This document shows, piece after piece, positions 43,501 to 51,668 of a stretch of 64,000 bases of DNA. Every line of letters starts with the position of its first letter. Within the stretch, counting starts at the first letter, position 1. The translations under genes were made by a program, and so were the position numbers. The stretch is taken from positions 62,001 through 126,000 of the forward strand of contig NBIV01000145.1 of assembly GCA_003194525.1 (NCBI GenBank), read 5' to 3'. This DNA is from Gracilariopsis chorda. Its lineage: Eukaryota > Rhodophyta > Florideophyceae > Gracilariales > Gracilariaceae. The notes under the pieces were generated by a model. That model was not told the DNA's origin and ran no database searches. It was given only the letters and a program-made list of their open reading frames with translations.

Positions 43501-44241
43501 GTGGCCTATGCGTCCACAATTCCAACATACAACTCCCTTCTTGTTCCCTTTTGCATGCTGCGTGCGTCGGGTTGTAGTCTTCTTCGCAGCGGGGTAAGGG
43601 TGAATGCCATCTTTCTTGGCTTCTGTACCCTTCGTGGTATATGTCGATGCCCGATGAACACGTCGGTCCATTTCGGATCGCACAAGCGAAACGACTTGAT
43701 CGTATTCCATGTTGGTTGCGTCCGCCAATAATTTGATTGCCATTAGTGAGTCTGGCAAGGTACGGAGCAGAGTCGCAGTTCGCTCCTTTTCCGTGAGTGG
43801 GTCACCTAGTCTAGCAAGTTCTAAGTAGGTTGTCTCCAACTCGAGTAAATGTCTCTGTACTTCGTCGCCATCCTTGAATGTCAAGGTGCTTAGCTTTTGG
43901 CGGAGGTTCAATTTGGATTGTATGTTGTCCTTCTTATATGTAGACTCGAGTTTATTCCATACCTCCAAAGCAGAGCAGTGTTCTCTTTCGAGTAGTTCCG
44001 AAACTGCGACGATCGGCTGTGTGTCAAGGTTTTGGACGATGGCCGATCTTGCCTTTCGATCGGCGTCGTCCCATCTCTTTCGAGCTGCAGCGGGTCCTTC
44101 ATTTGGACGAGGTTCCGAAAGCACGAATAATGATTGGAGGGAGTGCATGAGATCCATAATGTATATGCACCAAGTGTAGTAATCGGCGCCCCCTTTTAGA
44201 CGGGGTATACGTTTATTTTCTTGGTAAGTCTCAGAGTCCAT
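40576..44241 (-). CDS. gag-pol: copia Gag-PR-IN-RT-RNase H polyprotein, 1221 aa
   Basis: One unbroken frame from ATG 44241. Gag occupies residues 1 to about 290, with the zinc knuckle CWNCGRIGHIRAEC at 239-252, followed by an Asn-rich linker. Protease: WLDSGASHVFI, Asp 335. Integrase: zinc finger WHEKLGHPGREKLL and CTPC near 455-515; catalytic Asp 526 (LTHTDLTGPI), Asp 590 (VRLDGAGEN) and Glu 626 (GVAEKVIQD), giving exact D-D-35-E spacing. RT: FLWRFLAKLL, MNISNAYLYGDLDQPLI, and VVVVDDLLTS with the Asp pair at 1006-1007. RNase H: APMEAYCDSDWAGCRETRKS. All catalytic residues are present. The expected last 95 or so residues lie beyond a TAA at 40576, so this copy would make a C-terminally short product. 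Confidence 0.92.
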   Translation of the reverse strand: MDSETYQENKRIPRLKGGADYYTWCIYIMDLMHSLQSLFVLSEPRPNEGPAAARKRWDDADRKARSAIVQNLDTQPIVAVSELLEREHCSALEVWNKLESTYKKDNIQSKLNLRQKLSTLTFKDGDEVQRHLLELETTYLELARLGDPLTEKERTATLLRTLPDSLMAIKLLADATNMEYDQVVSLVRSEMDRRVHRASTYTTKGTEAKKDGIHPYPAAKKTTTRRTQHAKGNKKGVVCWNCGRIGHIRAECWRKKNKNQQQPNNKNTNNNKHNKGEGRNNNRAWDSNNFTNAHNQGRPNANRHHGDRDRNHYRGFIALANASLQQDNITPTWLDSGASHVFIKDKSLFWEYHQTPPQTVNTCDHQSEIVGCGKIKLPLGTGPMLPSKHTPTFDSNLVSLSVLVNYVEVQYSNGFVIKDRTTGQVIQHSTPKDVLYPLPSPVSPPQVQAATHAPDNRAKDWHEKLGHPGREKLLTCIDLCQGVPKLSPDEFNNVICTPCIDAGTKRAPLRQSNSVVQRPLELTHTDLTGPITSTSLQGSKYMQVLIDDNTRASSIYFLSKKKQFFESVRWYKARAETELPPNLIYRVRLDGAGENRSDDFVSYAMENGIVLEFTPPYAHQSNGVAEKVIQDLWKMARTFLFASKLPHELWEEAISHANYLRNRLPNHRAGMKVPYTLWFGRKPDFTNLRKFGQEGHAFIYRPETVTNEKFLPRAIPGHFVGMQRPRKLYRIYIPSMGKVIKCREADFKVTKESLPSIKDLMEFSSLRQYEAENIMGEDDEDHLDASLAHCLIAHSRSKDLGDDGRVPKSFEEARVMPGWAEAIDREYDALVERGTWKLIDREPGMKPLPFLWRFLAKLLSSDPPRILPKPRCVARGDLQRPYLDYDPDNLYAPVARLETIRLLLAKAAAQGLILETMNISNAYLYGDLDQPLIMEQPQNASGSSFVPGKVCLLLKSIYGAKQAGQIWGSLMHNELLRLGFKQSSTDSRLYIYKSNSGTLAIVVVVDDLLTSCNSRSLLEDFKTEMQNLFKVKVLGEAKRFVGFDITRDKNRIKVQQSRYIDKILLENGLVNSNVVRTPLPSQYDITARREDERRIPLGVHDRYRKLVGSLMYLAVSSRPDIMFAASMLARQVHDLCMRHVGHAKRVLRYLKGTKGLCLFFPANNKAPMEAYCDSDWAGCRETRKSTTGLLIKVNEAPVMWTTKKQTLVALSSGEAEYIALS

Positions 44242-46032
44242 CGCGGAGTATCACTCAACGCGAGACTAAAGGAGACTGGCAGATAGAATTCTTCACCGGT
44301 CCCCTACCGGTTGAGGGATCCTTCTACTACTTTTGCGTAGCCGGGTCCACTGGCAGGAGATACTATCTCCGGTTCCCTAAAGGTCAGACCTCTGGCTCCG
44401 AGTAAGACTCTCTCGGTGAGATGCGATTTCAGCGGCCCGTCCAAGTTCTGCACAATCCAGAACGAGGGTGCGTGCAACCTACGGAATGTCCAGGAGAGGT
44501 TACTAACAACGTGATATGTGTTCACCAGTTGGCCTCCTCTGATTCCTTACGGCTACTTGCGCAGCGATCTTGCTCCTTGAAACGTCCTTGTCTTCACTAA
44601 GGTCCGGGCCGAACGACGAGACACCCTGTCCCCTTACGAACAGCTACACTCACCCCAGCTGAGCCAGTTATACGGCAAGTGCGCTATCCGCAGGCTTAGT
44701 TCAAGTCCCCAGTCGATTCCCAACCGGTATTCGGCTTGCGAACCTTAGCTCAGCCAAGTGCTAACTTCCCTGAAGGGTTAATAGCGGCGGAGGCCTTATT
44801 CAGGACTTTATATAATAGTTCCGGTTCACCGTCTGTGTTCGTGGTCCAATGATGAAGGCGGTTATGCGGAGCGTGCAGTAACTGCGATGTGTCGCCACTA
44901 GAAGCTTCAGGTGATCGGTCCAGAGCACAAGCCAGGGGCAAGGGTTGTTCAACGACACGGTGGCTTTCAAGAAGCTTCTAGTGCGCACGCTCTAACGCAA
45001 CGCCGGATACGGGGGGGGGGGGGGTTTGGCAGCGACTCAACAATGGGCGCAGGCGGGGGAAAGTTGTCCGGCGTGTAGAAGGCGGAGTGTGCACGGGCTG
45101 CCGGGGGGGAAGATTGTTTGAGAGCGCCACACCAGTAGGCGCAAGTCTTGCGCGGAGAACGCAGAATGTGCACGGGCTGCCGGGGGGGGGGGAAGAGATT
45201 GTTTGAGAGCGCCACACCAGTAGGCGCAAGTCTTGCGCGGAGAACGCGGAATGTGCACGGGCTGCCGGGGGGAGGGGAAGATTGTTTGAGCGCGCCACAC
45301 CAGTCGGCGCAAGTCTTGGACGGAGAAGGCGGAGTGTGCAAGGGCTGCCAAGGGGGCGGAAGATGGTTTGGGAGCGCAACACGAGTAGGCGCAAGTCCAG
45401 CGTGGAGAGGGCGGAGTGTTCACGGGCTGCCTGGGGGCGGAAGATGGTTTGGGAGCGCAACACGAGTAGGCGCAAGTCCAGCACGGAGAGGGCGGAGTGT
45501 TCACGGGCTGTCGGGGGGCGGAAGACGGTTTGGGAGCGCAAAACGAGTAGGCACAAGTCCAGCGCGGAGAGGGCGGAGTGTTCACGGGCTGCCTGGGGGC
45601 GGAAGACGGTTTGGGAGCGCAACACGAGTAGGCGCAAGTCCAGCGCGGAGAGGTTGGAGTGTTCACGGGCTGTCGGGGGGCAGAAGACGGTTTGGGAGCG
45701 CAACACGAGTAGGCGCAAGTCCAGCGCGGAGAGGTTGGAGTGTTCACGGGCTGTCGGGGGGCAGAAGACGGTTTGGGAGCGCAACACGAGTAGGCGCAAG
45801 TCCGGGAAAAAGTGCTTGGGCGCAAGGCGTGCCGAAGGCGCAAGTTCTATAGAGAGTGGAGAACGTTGGCGTTTCTCCCTCTTTTGTGTAAATAATCCTT
45901 GTTTTTGAGAGAAGCCTAAAGCAGGGTTTATTCAGTGTCGGCTTTTCCGCCGGCGGTTGCTGTGTCCCTTACGTTTTCAATATTGTTCTCGATACGTCTT
46001 TCTCACGTCGACGGTGTTATCGATAACCGCAT
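44242..46032 (-). other. untranslated leader of the 39.9-kb copia element
   Basis: 1.8 kb between primer site and Gag. From the Gag side, 44242-44990 is the family-conserved block (GGTTGGGAATCGACTGGGGA, AGGGAAGTTAGCACTT on the minus strand). 45005-45024 is a run of 14 G. 45040-45810 is the 81-bp minisatellite (separate entry). ORFs on both strands across the minisatellite are artefacts of its period. Confidence 0.75.
45040..45810. repeat. 81-bp minisatellite, about 9.5 copies
   Basis: CACGGGCTG (one copy CAAGGGCTG) recurs at 45092, 45171, 45256, 45339, 45421, 45502, 45583, 45664 and 45745. The last five intervals are 81 bp, the earlier ones 79-85 bp with variable G runs. The unit also contains GGTTTGGGAGCGCAACACGA and AGTAGGCGCAAGTC. 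Lies wholly in the leader. Confidence 0.9.
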
Positions 46033-46044
46033 GCGATGCTACCA
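46033..46044 (-). other. primer-binding site
   Basis: Minus strand TGGTAGCATCGC right after the 5' LTR; identical to the 56.6-kb copy. Confidence 0.8.
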
Positions 46045-46200
46045 TGTAGCTGTGTCTAGCTTTGTGTCTTCTCCACTGTCTCCCCCCTCCCATCATGCTG
46101 GTGAAGGCAGATCAGCGAGGTCATTTATTTGGTGCCTCTAGTCGGGACGAGTGGACTGTAAACCACGTCCCAACTGGTGGCCAGCGTGTCTCCATTTACA
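46045..46200 (-). repeat. 5' LTR of the 39.9-kb copia element
   Basis: 156 bp; ends with CCATTTACA then AGCAT. Confidence 0.92.
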
Positions 46201-46222
46201 AGCATCACTTCTTTTGCGTTTC

Positions 46223-46266
46223 AGGTGACGTTGTTTTTTTACTGTAGTAGAAGAGCAACGTCACCT
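46223..46266. promoter_or_regulatory. 11-bp inverted repeat (hairpin or paired factor sites)
   Basis: AGGTGACGTTG at 46223-46233 and CAACGTCACCT at 46256-46266 are perfect inverse complements with a 22-base spacer. Each arm contains TGACGT, a bZIP/CRE-type core. It stands about 90 bp before a TATA box. Confidence 0.55.
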
Positions 46267-46357
46267 CCATCGCGCGACATTCCGTTCCACGAAAGTAACA
46301 AAGATGAAAGGTGTAATATTGGAACCTTTGTATCCAACTCAGCTTTGATTCAGATCT

Positions 46358-46365
46358 TATAAAAG
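46358..46365 (+). promoter_or_regulatory. TATA box
   Basis: TATAAAAG, 172 bp before the likely ATG of the membrane-protein gene. Confidence 0.55.
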
Positions 46366-46529
46366 CGAGCGTCGTCAGCTTCAAAGCTGTGGCTGTTACG
46401 CATCGGCGACTCGTTCTACTTCGTGATTGGAGTACAACTTCTTCAACTTTTTCAAGGGAGACACACTTTCCAGGTCTCGGGCAAGGTAAACGCATCTCTA
46501 TCTTCAAAAGAAGCTGCTTGATATGCCTG

Positions 46530-47654
46530 ATGGCGTGGAAAGGAATCTTCAGTACACGTTCCGCACCATCAGTGGTTCGTATAATCCTCCTCGTTATTGG
46601 AAAAGCTTGCATGTTGTCCTGTGTTGCATCTCTTCCTTTGTCAAACCAAAGCACGGGATTAAATGAGACCGTTGTGGCGTCCGTCTCTCCAAATGAAGTG
46701 GATTCCGCAGTGAATGTATTGCAAAGTGGGACAGTTTTGGTTTTTACACTCTTTGCTGCAATCCTGAACTTTAAGGCCCCTATGTTCTGGGCAGAATCTC
46801 GCATGCTACGTAAGTTGAAATCTCCAAATCGGGGAGAAGTGGAGTGGATCGCCAGTGTGAAGCAATCTATGCCGCAGCAGGAGCGGCGCAGCTTTGAAAA
46901 GGTATTTGCCCATTCGGTCGTCTCCCTCAGTAAAGGTCGCCATACACCGTATGGCCGCTTGTACCATACTGCCTATCGTTTGTTTATGCTTTCCATCGAC
47001 ATGGTCATCGTTGTTCTGGGAGTTGATGTTTTGACATCTGAAGCAGTCATCGCGCTTCGTCTGTTGATCTACAGTGGATCCCTGTCAGTTCTGGGAGCCC
47101 AACGATTCACAACAGGGACGTACTTTTGGTTATTTTGGCCACCGGCATTATTCGCCTCTCTTGTGATCGCGGACGGATTCGTTCCAAAGTGGAAGCCTTC
47201 GTGGTCATATCTCGTGCCAACAGTTTTGATTGCTATTTCCATAAGTGTGGACCTTCTTTTTGGGGCACGGGCAACTGCATTCGCACTCAAGCAACATGAC
47301 GTCGATATGTTCTCCATTACGAACAGAATCTTAAACGGCGAGAACTTAACAAAGAACCAGCAAGACCACATCAACTGCATTCTGGAGAACCCAAAGTGTC
47401 TCAAGACCAAGAATAACAAGTACTGGCGTTTCAGTTATGAGACGGTGTTTGGGTACATAATGCTCATTCTGGTTGCATTTTCAATCCTCTTGTATGACAT
47501 CTCTCCAACCCAACGGCCCTTTTTCTTCGTTATCGACACCTTCGAGATACTTGCAGACACATTATTTATCCTCAACGACGCACAAGTTGCGCCGACCTTG
47601 TTCGAGGAGCTTGTCCATCGGGCTTCCCGACAGACCCGAGCTTTGTTAGACTAA
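46530..47654 (+). CDS. polytopic membrane protein, 374 aa
   Basis: Not recognised. The frame is open from 46317, but the first in-frame ATG is 46530; an out-of-frame ATG at 46523 precedes it and opens a 47-codon ORF, which could dampen translation. About seven hydrophobic segments: IILLVIGKACMLSCVASL, GTVLVFTLFAAILNF, LSIDMVIVVLGVDVL, VIALRLLIYSGSLSVLG, FWLFWPPALFASLVIA, LVPTVLIAISISVDLLFG and YIMLILVAFSILLYDI. A charged loop (GEVEWIASVKQSMPQQERRS) separates the second and third. The position of the loops resembles no transporter family I can name. First host-type gene to the right of the copia element, which inserted about 320 bp upstream; the TATA box and inverted repeat lie between. No sign of decay. 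Confidence 0.65.
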   Translation: MAWKGIFSTRSAPSVVRIILLVIGKACMLSCVASLPLSNQSTGLNETVVASVSPNEVDSAVNVLQSGTVLVFTLFAAILNFKAPMFWAESRMLRKLKSPNRGEVEWIASVKQSMPQQERRSFEKVFAHSVVSLSKGRHTPYGRLYHTAYRLFMLSIDMVIVVLGVDVLTSEAVIALRLLIYSGSLSVLGAQRFTTGTYFWLFWPPALFASLVIADGFVPKWKPSWSYLVPTVLIAISISVDLLFGARATAFALKQHDVDMFSITNRILNGENLTKNQQDHINCILENPKCLKTKNNKYWRFSYETVFGYIMLILVAFSILLYDISPTQRPFFFVIDTFEILADTLFILNDAQVAPTLFEELVHRASRQTRALLD

Positions 47655-48560
47655 GACCCACACTTCGACGTGCAGAATAATACGCCCGAGGCAGGACTCG
47701 CTTGAAGATTGCGAATGACCCCTCATTGGGATTCTAATCCAGCACAAAGCGAATTCGCATGCTGTTGTCATGACAACTCTGAGATCCCAGTCCAGCTCCA
47801 GATAACCCGGATTGAGTTCGACCTTCCCGTTGTGCCGCAGCAAGCGTCGAGTGGTCGGTCAACCATGTACGCTCACTTCCAGGGTGTGCGCGTCTCTCGT
47901 CTCTTCCGTACCCTTGGTACTCTACGTGCGATTGGTTGCATGTCGTTAGAACGCATCACGGTGAAGTCTCAGGGTTGCCACAATCATGTCATCTTCAAAC
48001 GCACTACCGCCTTTAACTCCACGCAAATCAAGGGGTAATTGGGTTCTCAACACGTATAGAAACGAATTCATGCGGTTTGCAAGACAACTCGCGGCACATT
48101 ATCAGCCCTGATACATGCCCATCGTCGCTCATCTCGGATGCACAGAGGGAATGGCATGTCTGAAGTAAGAAACACCGTTGAAGAGCCGGCGGTTTTCGAC
48201 ACCTTCCCCAACTCAGTGCATTCGGTTCGTTCGTTCGTTCCTCCAACACCAAGTCACGTCCCCCATGCACACAGCTAACACGCAACTCAAAAATAGTGAA
48301 CGTTTCCGTAATCGTCATCATTCATTGTCCCGCGCACAATAACCGCATCAGCGTAGTACACTTTCAGTCTTCTTACCAGCTTATTCACCGGGCCATTCAC
48401 CTGCATCCCCGTTGCAAAGTGAGACACAATTTCTGCCTCTACGCCTTTTCTCTCATCTTCTATGTCACAAATCATCTATCCACTTTGCATCCATGAATCT
48501 GACTTTGCTTCATTTCTTTGAGCCAAAGTGCAGACTTTGTTTGCAATCTCGAAAGTGCAC
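47655..48560. other. intergenic, no recognised gene
   Basis: About 900 bp. A 109-codon plus-strand frame at 47709-48038 lacks any motif. GTTCGTTCGTTCGTT at about 48225 is a short GTTC repeat. Confidence 0.4.
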
Positions 48561-49964
48561 ATGAGCGCCACCGGAGGTTATAGCCCATTCAAGTCCACGA
48601 CCGGCACAAGCGAAGGAATCACCTCCTTGTCTCCGCACTCTCACATCGATCAATTCAAAACTGCTCGCAACGCGTTGCTGAAACATCTCTTGCCGAAACT
48701 ACCTAACCTTACGCTACTACGATCATCGAGTAGTGCGGAATGCGTAGCACATCATCTTCTTTTCGGCAAGACATACTCCCATTTCTCATTGCAACATCTC
48801 CATCCACAGTTCGTTACACTCCATGCGGTACCGTCAGCATCTCCACCGGTTGACATAGAGCCAATCCTAAAGCACATTCAGGCGAGCAAAACGCAACTAG
48901 TTTTCATTTCATTTGCAAGCGCTCCTTTCGTACGAAGCTTATCCGCCTTCCTCGAACTACGACCAAAAAAGGGTAGGAGGGCGTCTTCAAATATATCCTT
49001 CGTCGTAGCTTTGCTGCCAAATGAAAAACCCCCTCCCCGGCTTCAGGTACAACATTCGCTTTTGCGCATCGATGACTCTGAATATGAATCAAGCTTCTCT
49101 GGATCTGGGGACTTTCTTTTGCCGAGCGAATCTGCTGCTGTTATGCTGTATGGCGTGGTATGCGGTATGGCTGCTGCGTTGCGAGATGAAGAGCCACATA
49201 ACAATCCGAGTTTACAACCGTTTGTCATGCCTATGAAAGTGTTGGCCGTCTTGCGTCGCTTCACGCATGCTGCTTCTAGGACGACAACGGATGAAAAAGA
49301 GCTGCAGCAACTTCTCGATGAAGAACGACACAAGGTCGAGGATGATCTCTTCACGTTGAGCAGGCACGCTCTTGCTCATAATCTTCCTTGCGCTTGTGTG
49401 GTCTTTCCGTACGTTGGTAACCCTTCGAAATCCGTTCCAAAGTGTACCCCGCCTCCTGCTTTGCATGCTCGAGTTCTACGGGCGTTGGGCTTAGCTCCAC
49501 ACAGCGTTGAAGAATGGTGGTGCTCTCCTTCTACCAATCCATGTGAACTGCATTACCTTGGGCACAGTTATCTGCATCATCTTCGTGGTGCAAAGGCAAC
49601 AGCGTCAGTCAGCGCCCATTTGAGTTACCCGCAGTTGCTCCACTCTCACCGCCCTAGCGTTGCCCTGCACTTGTTGCACGCACAAATGTGTGCATTGCCG
49701 TTGTGGGACTGGGAGATGAAAGAAGCCATAGAATGGCTCGCGAAGACGTTCCGTGCTTCTGAGGTGTGTATCGAGAAGCGACTGTGCATTGAAGACGCTG
49801 ATAACCAGCAAGCCGTATTTGAAAGAGAACTAGCTTTTCAAGTATTCGGTAGACTTGCTTTATTCAGAAACAGAAACGAGGTTGTGAGAAAGTTTGTCGC
49901 TGGGCTTGAGATTTCTGCAGGACCGACGAGAAGGCAAGAGAAGGGGGTGTTGGAGGAGTTTTAA
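48561..49964 (+). CDS. hypothetical protein, 467 aa
   Basis: Start at ATG 48561 (an upstream GTG at 48528 in the same frame is unlikely in a eukaryote). Not recognised. Ser/Thr-rich N-terminus; His/Leu-rich regions (HHLLFGKTYSHFSLQHLHPQ; SHRPSVALHLLHAQMCALPL). Two Val/Ala-rich strand-like stretches, TQLVFISFASAPFVRSLSAF and ISFVVALLPNE, suggest a globular alpha/beta fold. A short helical stretch with many acids follows (TTDEKELQQLLDEERHKVED). No signal peptide or membrane helix. Continuous over 1.4 kb with no stop and sensible composition, so probably an active single-exon gene. Same strand as the membrane-protein gene, 900 bp downstream of it. Confidence 0.65.
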   Translation: MSATGGYSPFKSTTGTSEGITSLSPHSHIDQFKTARNALLKHLLPKLPNLTLLRSSSSAECVAHHLLFGKTYSHFSLQHLHPQFVTLHAVPSASPPVDIEPILKHIQASKTQLVFISFASAPFVRSLSAFLELRPKKGRRASSNISFVVALLPNEKPPPRLQVQHSLLRIDDSEYESSFSGSGDFLLPSESAAVMLYGVVCGMAAALRDEEPHNNPSLQPFVMPMKVLAVLRRFTHAASRTTTDEKELQQLLDEERHKVEDDLFTLSRHALAHNLPCACVVFPYVGNPSKSVPKCTPPPALHARVLRALGLAPHSVEEWWCSPSTNPCELHYLGHSYLHHLRGAKATASVSAHLSYPQLLHSHRPSVALHLLHAQMCALPLWDWEMKEAIEWLAKTFRASEVCIEKRLCIEDADNQQAVFERELAFQVFGRLALFRNRNEVVRKFVAGLEISAGPTRRQEKGVLEEF

Positions 49965-50235
49965 GAGAGAGACCATTGTAGGAAGTTAGTCTTTCTTGCA
50001 AGAATAGTTCATGTAAGACAGTTTACTTATCTAACTATAGCGCATTGAAATATTAGTTACTGTAGAAAGTCAACATGACAAACCGCAGATGAACATTATT
50101 GTTTCTACTAACACCAGGTCTACCAAAACTTTGTGAATGAAGATCGCATCTGAATAGATTGCTTGTCTCTCACCAAAACGGCGGGTGCCCTCTTCGCTGA
50201 TCCCAAGAGCATACATGGACACATCGAGGAGTTTT
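49965..50235. other. convergent intergenic region
   Basis: Between the 3' ends of two convergent genes; AT-rich, no gene. Confidence 0.5.
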
Positions 50236-50709
50236 CTACTGCTCAGAAGTAACCACCCAATTGTACTTATCAAACATGGAAGGAATGCAGTCTTCCACAC
50301 AGTGAATCGCTTCCGGTGCATTGCTTCCAAACCACCACTCACTGAAAAGCCGAGCGCCAGTGGTCAAATCGCACACGTTCGTGGGGATCGTATCGTATTC
50401 CAGACAGAGTCGTTCCATCTCCAGAGTCTTGCTCTCCGGTGGAACCCGATAACACATGCATTTGATCACCGGTTCACATACGTCAGCCAAAGAACTGTAA
50501 GGCCACTTGAGACCGTCACCACCAGAGGTCGGATCCACACTGGACTCGGTTTCATGAACTGATGATTTGAGAAGGTTCACACCCTTCCTCGTAGCTGGGG
50601 ACTTCTTTTTGATTTGAACTGACGGTCCGCGTGGGATCGGGGAACACGTCACTGTGAATGAAAGAGCGGCAATCAAAACGAGGAACACCGGAATCACGTA
50701 TTTGACCAT
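50236..50709 (-). CDS. small secreted Cys-rich protein, 157 aa
   Basis: ATG at 50709 is preferred because MVKYVIPVFLVLIAALSFTV is a clear signal peptide, cleaved probably after TCS or nearby. The frame is open further upstream (to 51168), but those residues do not look coded. The mature part has a basic linker (RGPSVQIKKKS), then a domain with seven Cys: DVCEPVIKCMCYRVPPES, LCLEYD, NVCDLT, and AIHCVEDCIPS. Odd Cys number would leave one free or pairing between molecules. No family recognised; extracellular or cell-wall role is inferred from the signal peptide only. Faces the preceding gene tail to tail. Confidence 0.65.
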   Translation of the reverse strand: MVKYVIPVFLVLIAALSFTVTCSPIPRGPSVQIKKKSPATRKGVNLLKSSVHETESSVDPTSGGDGLKWPYSSLADVCEPVIKCMCYRVPPESKTLEMERLCLEYDTIPTNVCDLTTGARLFSEWWFGSNAPEAIHCVEDCIPSMFDKYNWVVTSEQ

Positions 50710-51397
50710 TTTGAGTTTGATAAAAGCGAAAGAGACACACCGAGTGATTTTAGAGAAGAAGAAAGAGCAGGAGAGAACTAAGGAGCTTTGCGAGACGCTT
50801 GAAGATGGTGTTCGAGGGTAATGGCAAGTCTTGCGAGACGCTTTTATGGTGTTTTCTAAAGAAGGAGAGGCCGTCACCAAGATAATCAGGACGTAAGGAG
50901 GGTTAACAATGAGAACGCATCGAGAATTACGTGTACATATATCCTTGGTACATGCATGACGTGAGCTCAAGATGTGAACTCCCGTCTTTGTGGACGAACT
51001 TCCCTCATAGTAGTACTCATTCTTTGAGTACGGTGGCAGTTTAGTACTATCGAGAGGGCAGAATGTTGAATGCTTACTTGTTTGTATTCTCCTAGGATGA
51101 CAACGCGGGTCTTGCGCCAGTGTAAGAGGTCTTGTCTGGAGAGTCAGTACGTTATCAAGGACCCGCATTACAGGTACCGTTGGTACATGTCGCGCGATAT
51201 CGGTGAGTTTAGAAGAATATCTGAACTCTGCACTGCATTAACATAAAGAATGTAAAAGGCTTCATCTACTCCACGGCTCAGGTTCCCCTAATAGATTCAA
51301 TTGCATCTCCATTTGACTTCCTCTATACTTGGAAAAGTGGCTTTGTTAACAGTATGATTGTCGCGGGCCAGTGAGGCCTGCTTCTAACATCAATGTG
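50710..51397. other. upstream region of the secreted-protein gene
   Basis: No gene. Two copies of TTGCGAGACGCTT (about 50787 and 50832) lie 80-130 bp before the ATG. Possible TATA-like CATAAAAG on the minus strand near 50843. Confidence 0.4.
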
Positions 51398-51402
51398 CTA
51401 AA
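51398..51402. repeat. target-site duplication CTAAA
   Basis: Matches 62570-62574. Confidence 0.9.
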
Positions 51403-51668
51403 TGTAATACAGTCGTGTAATACAGAGAGATATATCCGTGTAGAACGGAGAGGATGAGATAATCAATTGGTTGTCGAGGTTTTCGACTGGCTGGAGAGCT
51501 CTCAGGAGGAGCTGTCCAGCCTGTGCCTCTTTTTATATTGCTCCTCGATGAGGGCTTGTAGCAAAAGTAATGAGCTACGTGGCGTGTTCTAGCTTGTAGT
51601 GTCACGCGAAGGTAGTGTAGTGACGCTAAAGTGCTACTCTAGCTTATAGCACCTACTACTTCGTCACA
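51403..51668 (-). repeat. 3' LTR of the 51.4-kb gypsy element
   Basis: TGTAATACAG to TTCGTCACA on the plus strand; the pol stop codon lies inside it. Confidence 0.92.

Larger units (their letters stand above)
39865..46200 (-). mobile_element. Ty1/copia family A element, young copy
   Basis: 6,336 bp. LTRs 39865-40020 and 46045-46200 (156 bp each) differ at four positions by eye; the 5-bp duplication AGCAT is at 39860-39864 and 46201-46205. The minus strand carries a leader of 1.8 kb, a 1221-codon polyprotein, and a short 3' UTR. The polyprotein end is damaged: a TAA after residue 1221, and about 30 bp missing at about 40508, removing the PISTYSDSS-like stretch seen in the 56.6-kb copy. Confidence 0.93.

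Noticed and set aside
45040-45810. CRISPR-like array
   Set aside because: The whole 81-bp unit repeats, with no unique spacers, and it lies in a eukaryotic retroelement leader.
44978-45908. Long ORFs (up to 273 codons) on both strands
   Set aside because: They lie in the 81-bp minisatellite; a period divisible by three keeps several frames open at once. No start context or domain.
46205-46804. 199-codon minus-strand ORF
   Set aside because: Overlaps the membrane-protein gene and its promoter region; no motif, and the opposite frame has clear membrane segments.
47709-48038. 109-codon plus-strand ORF
   Set aside because: No domain, no sensible composition, and no start context; retained only as intergenic.
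50710-51168. Upstream extension of the secreted-protein ORF
   Set aside because: In-frame but without signal or domain; the ATG at 50709 starts a clear signal peptide.
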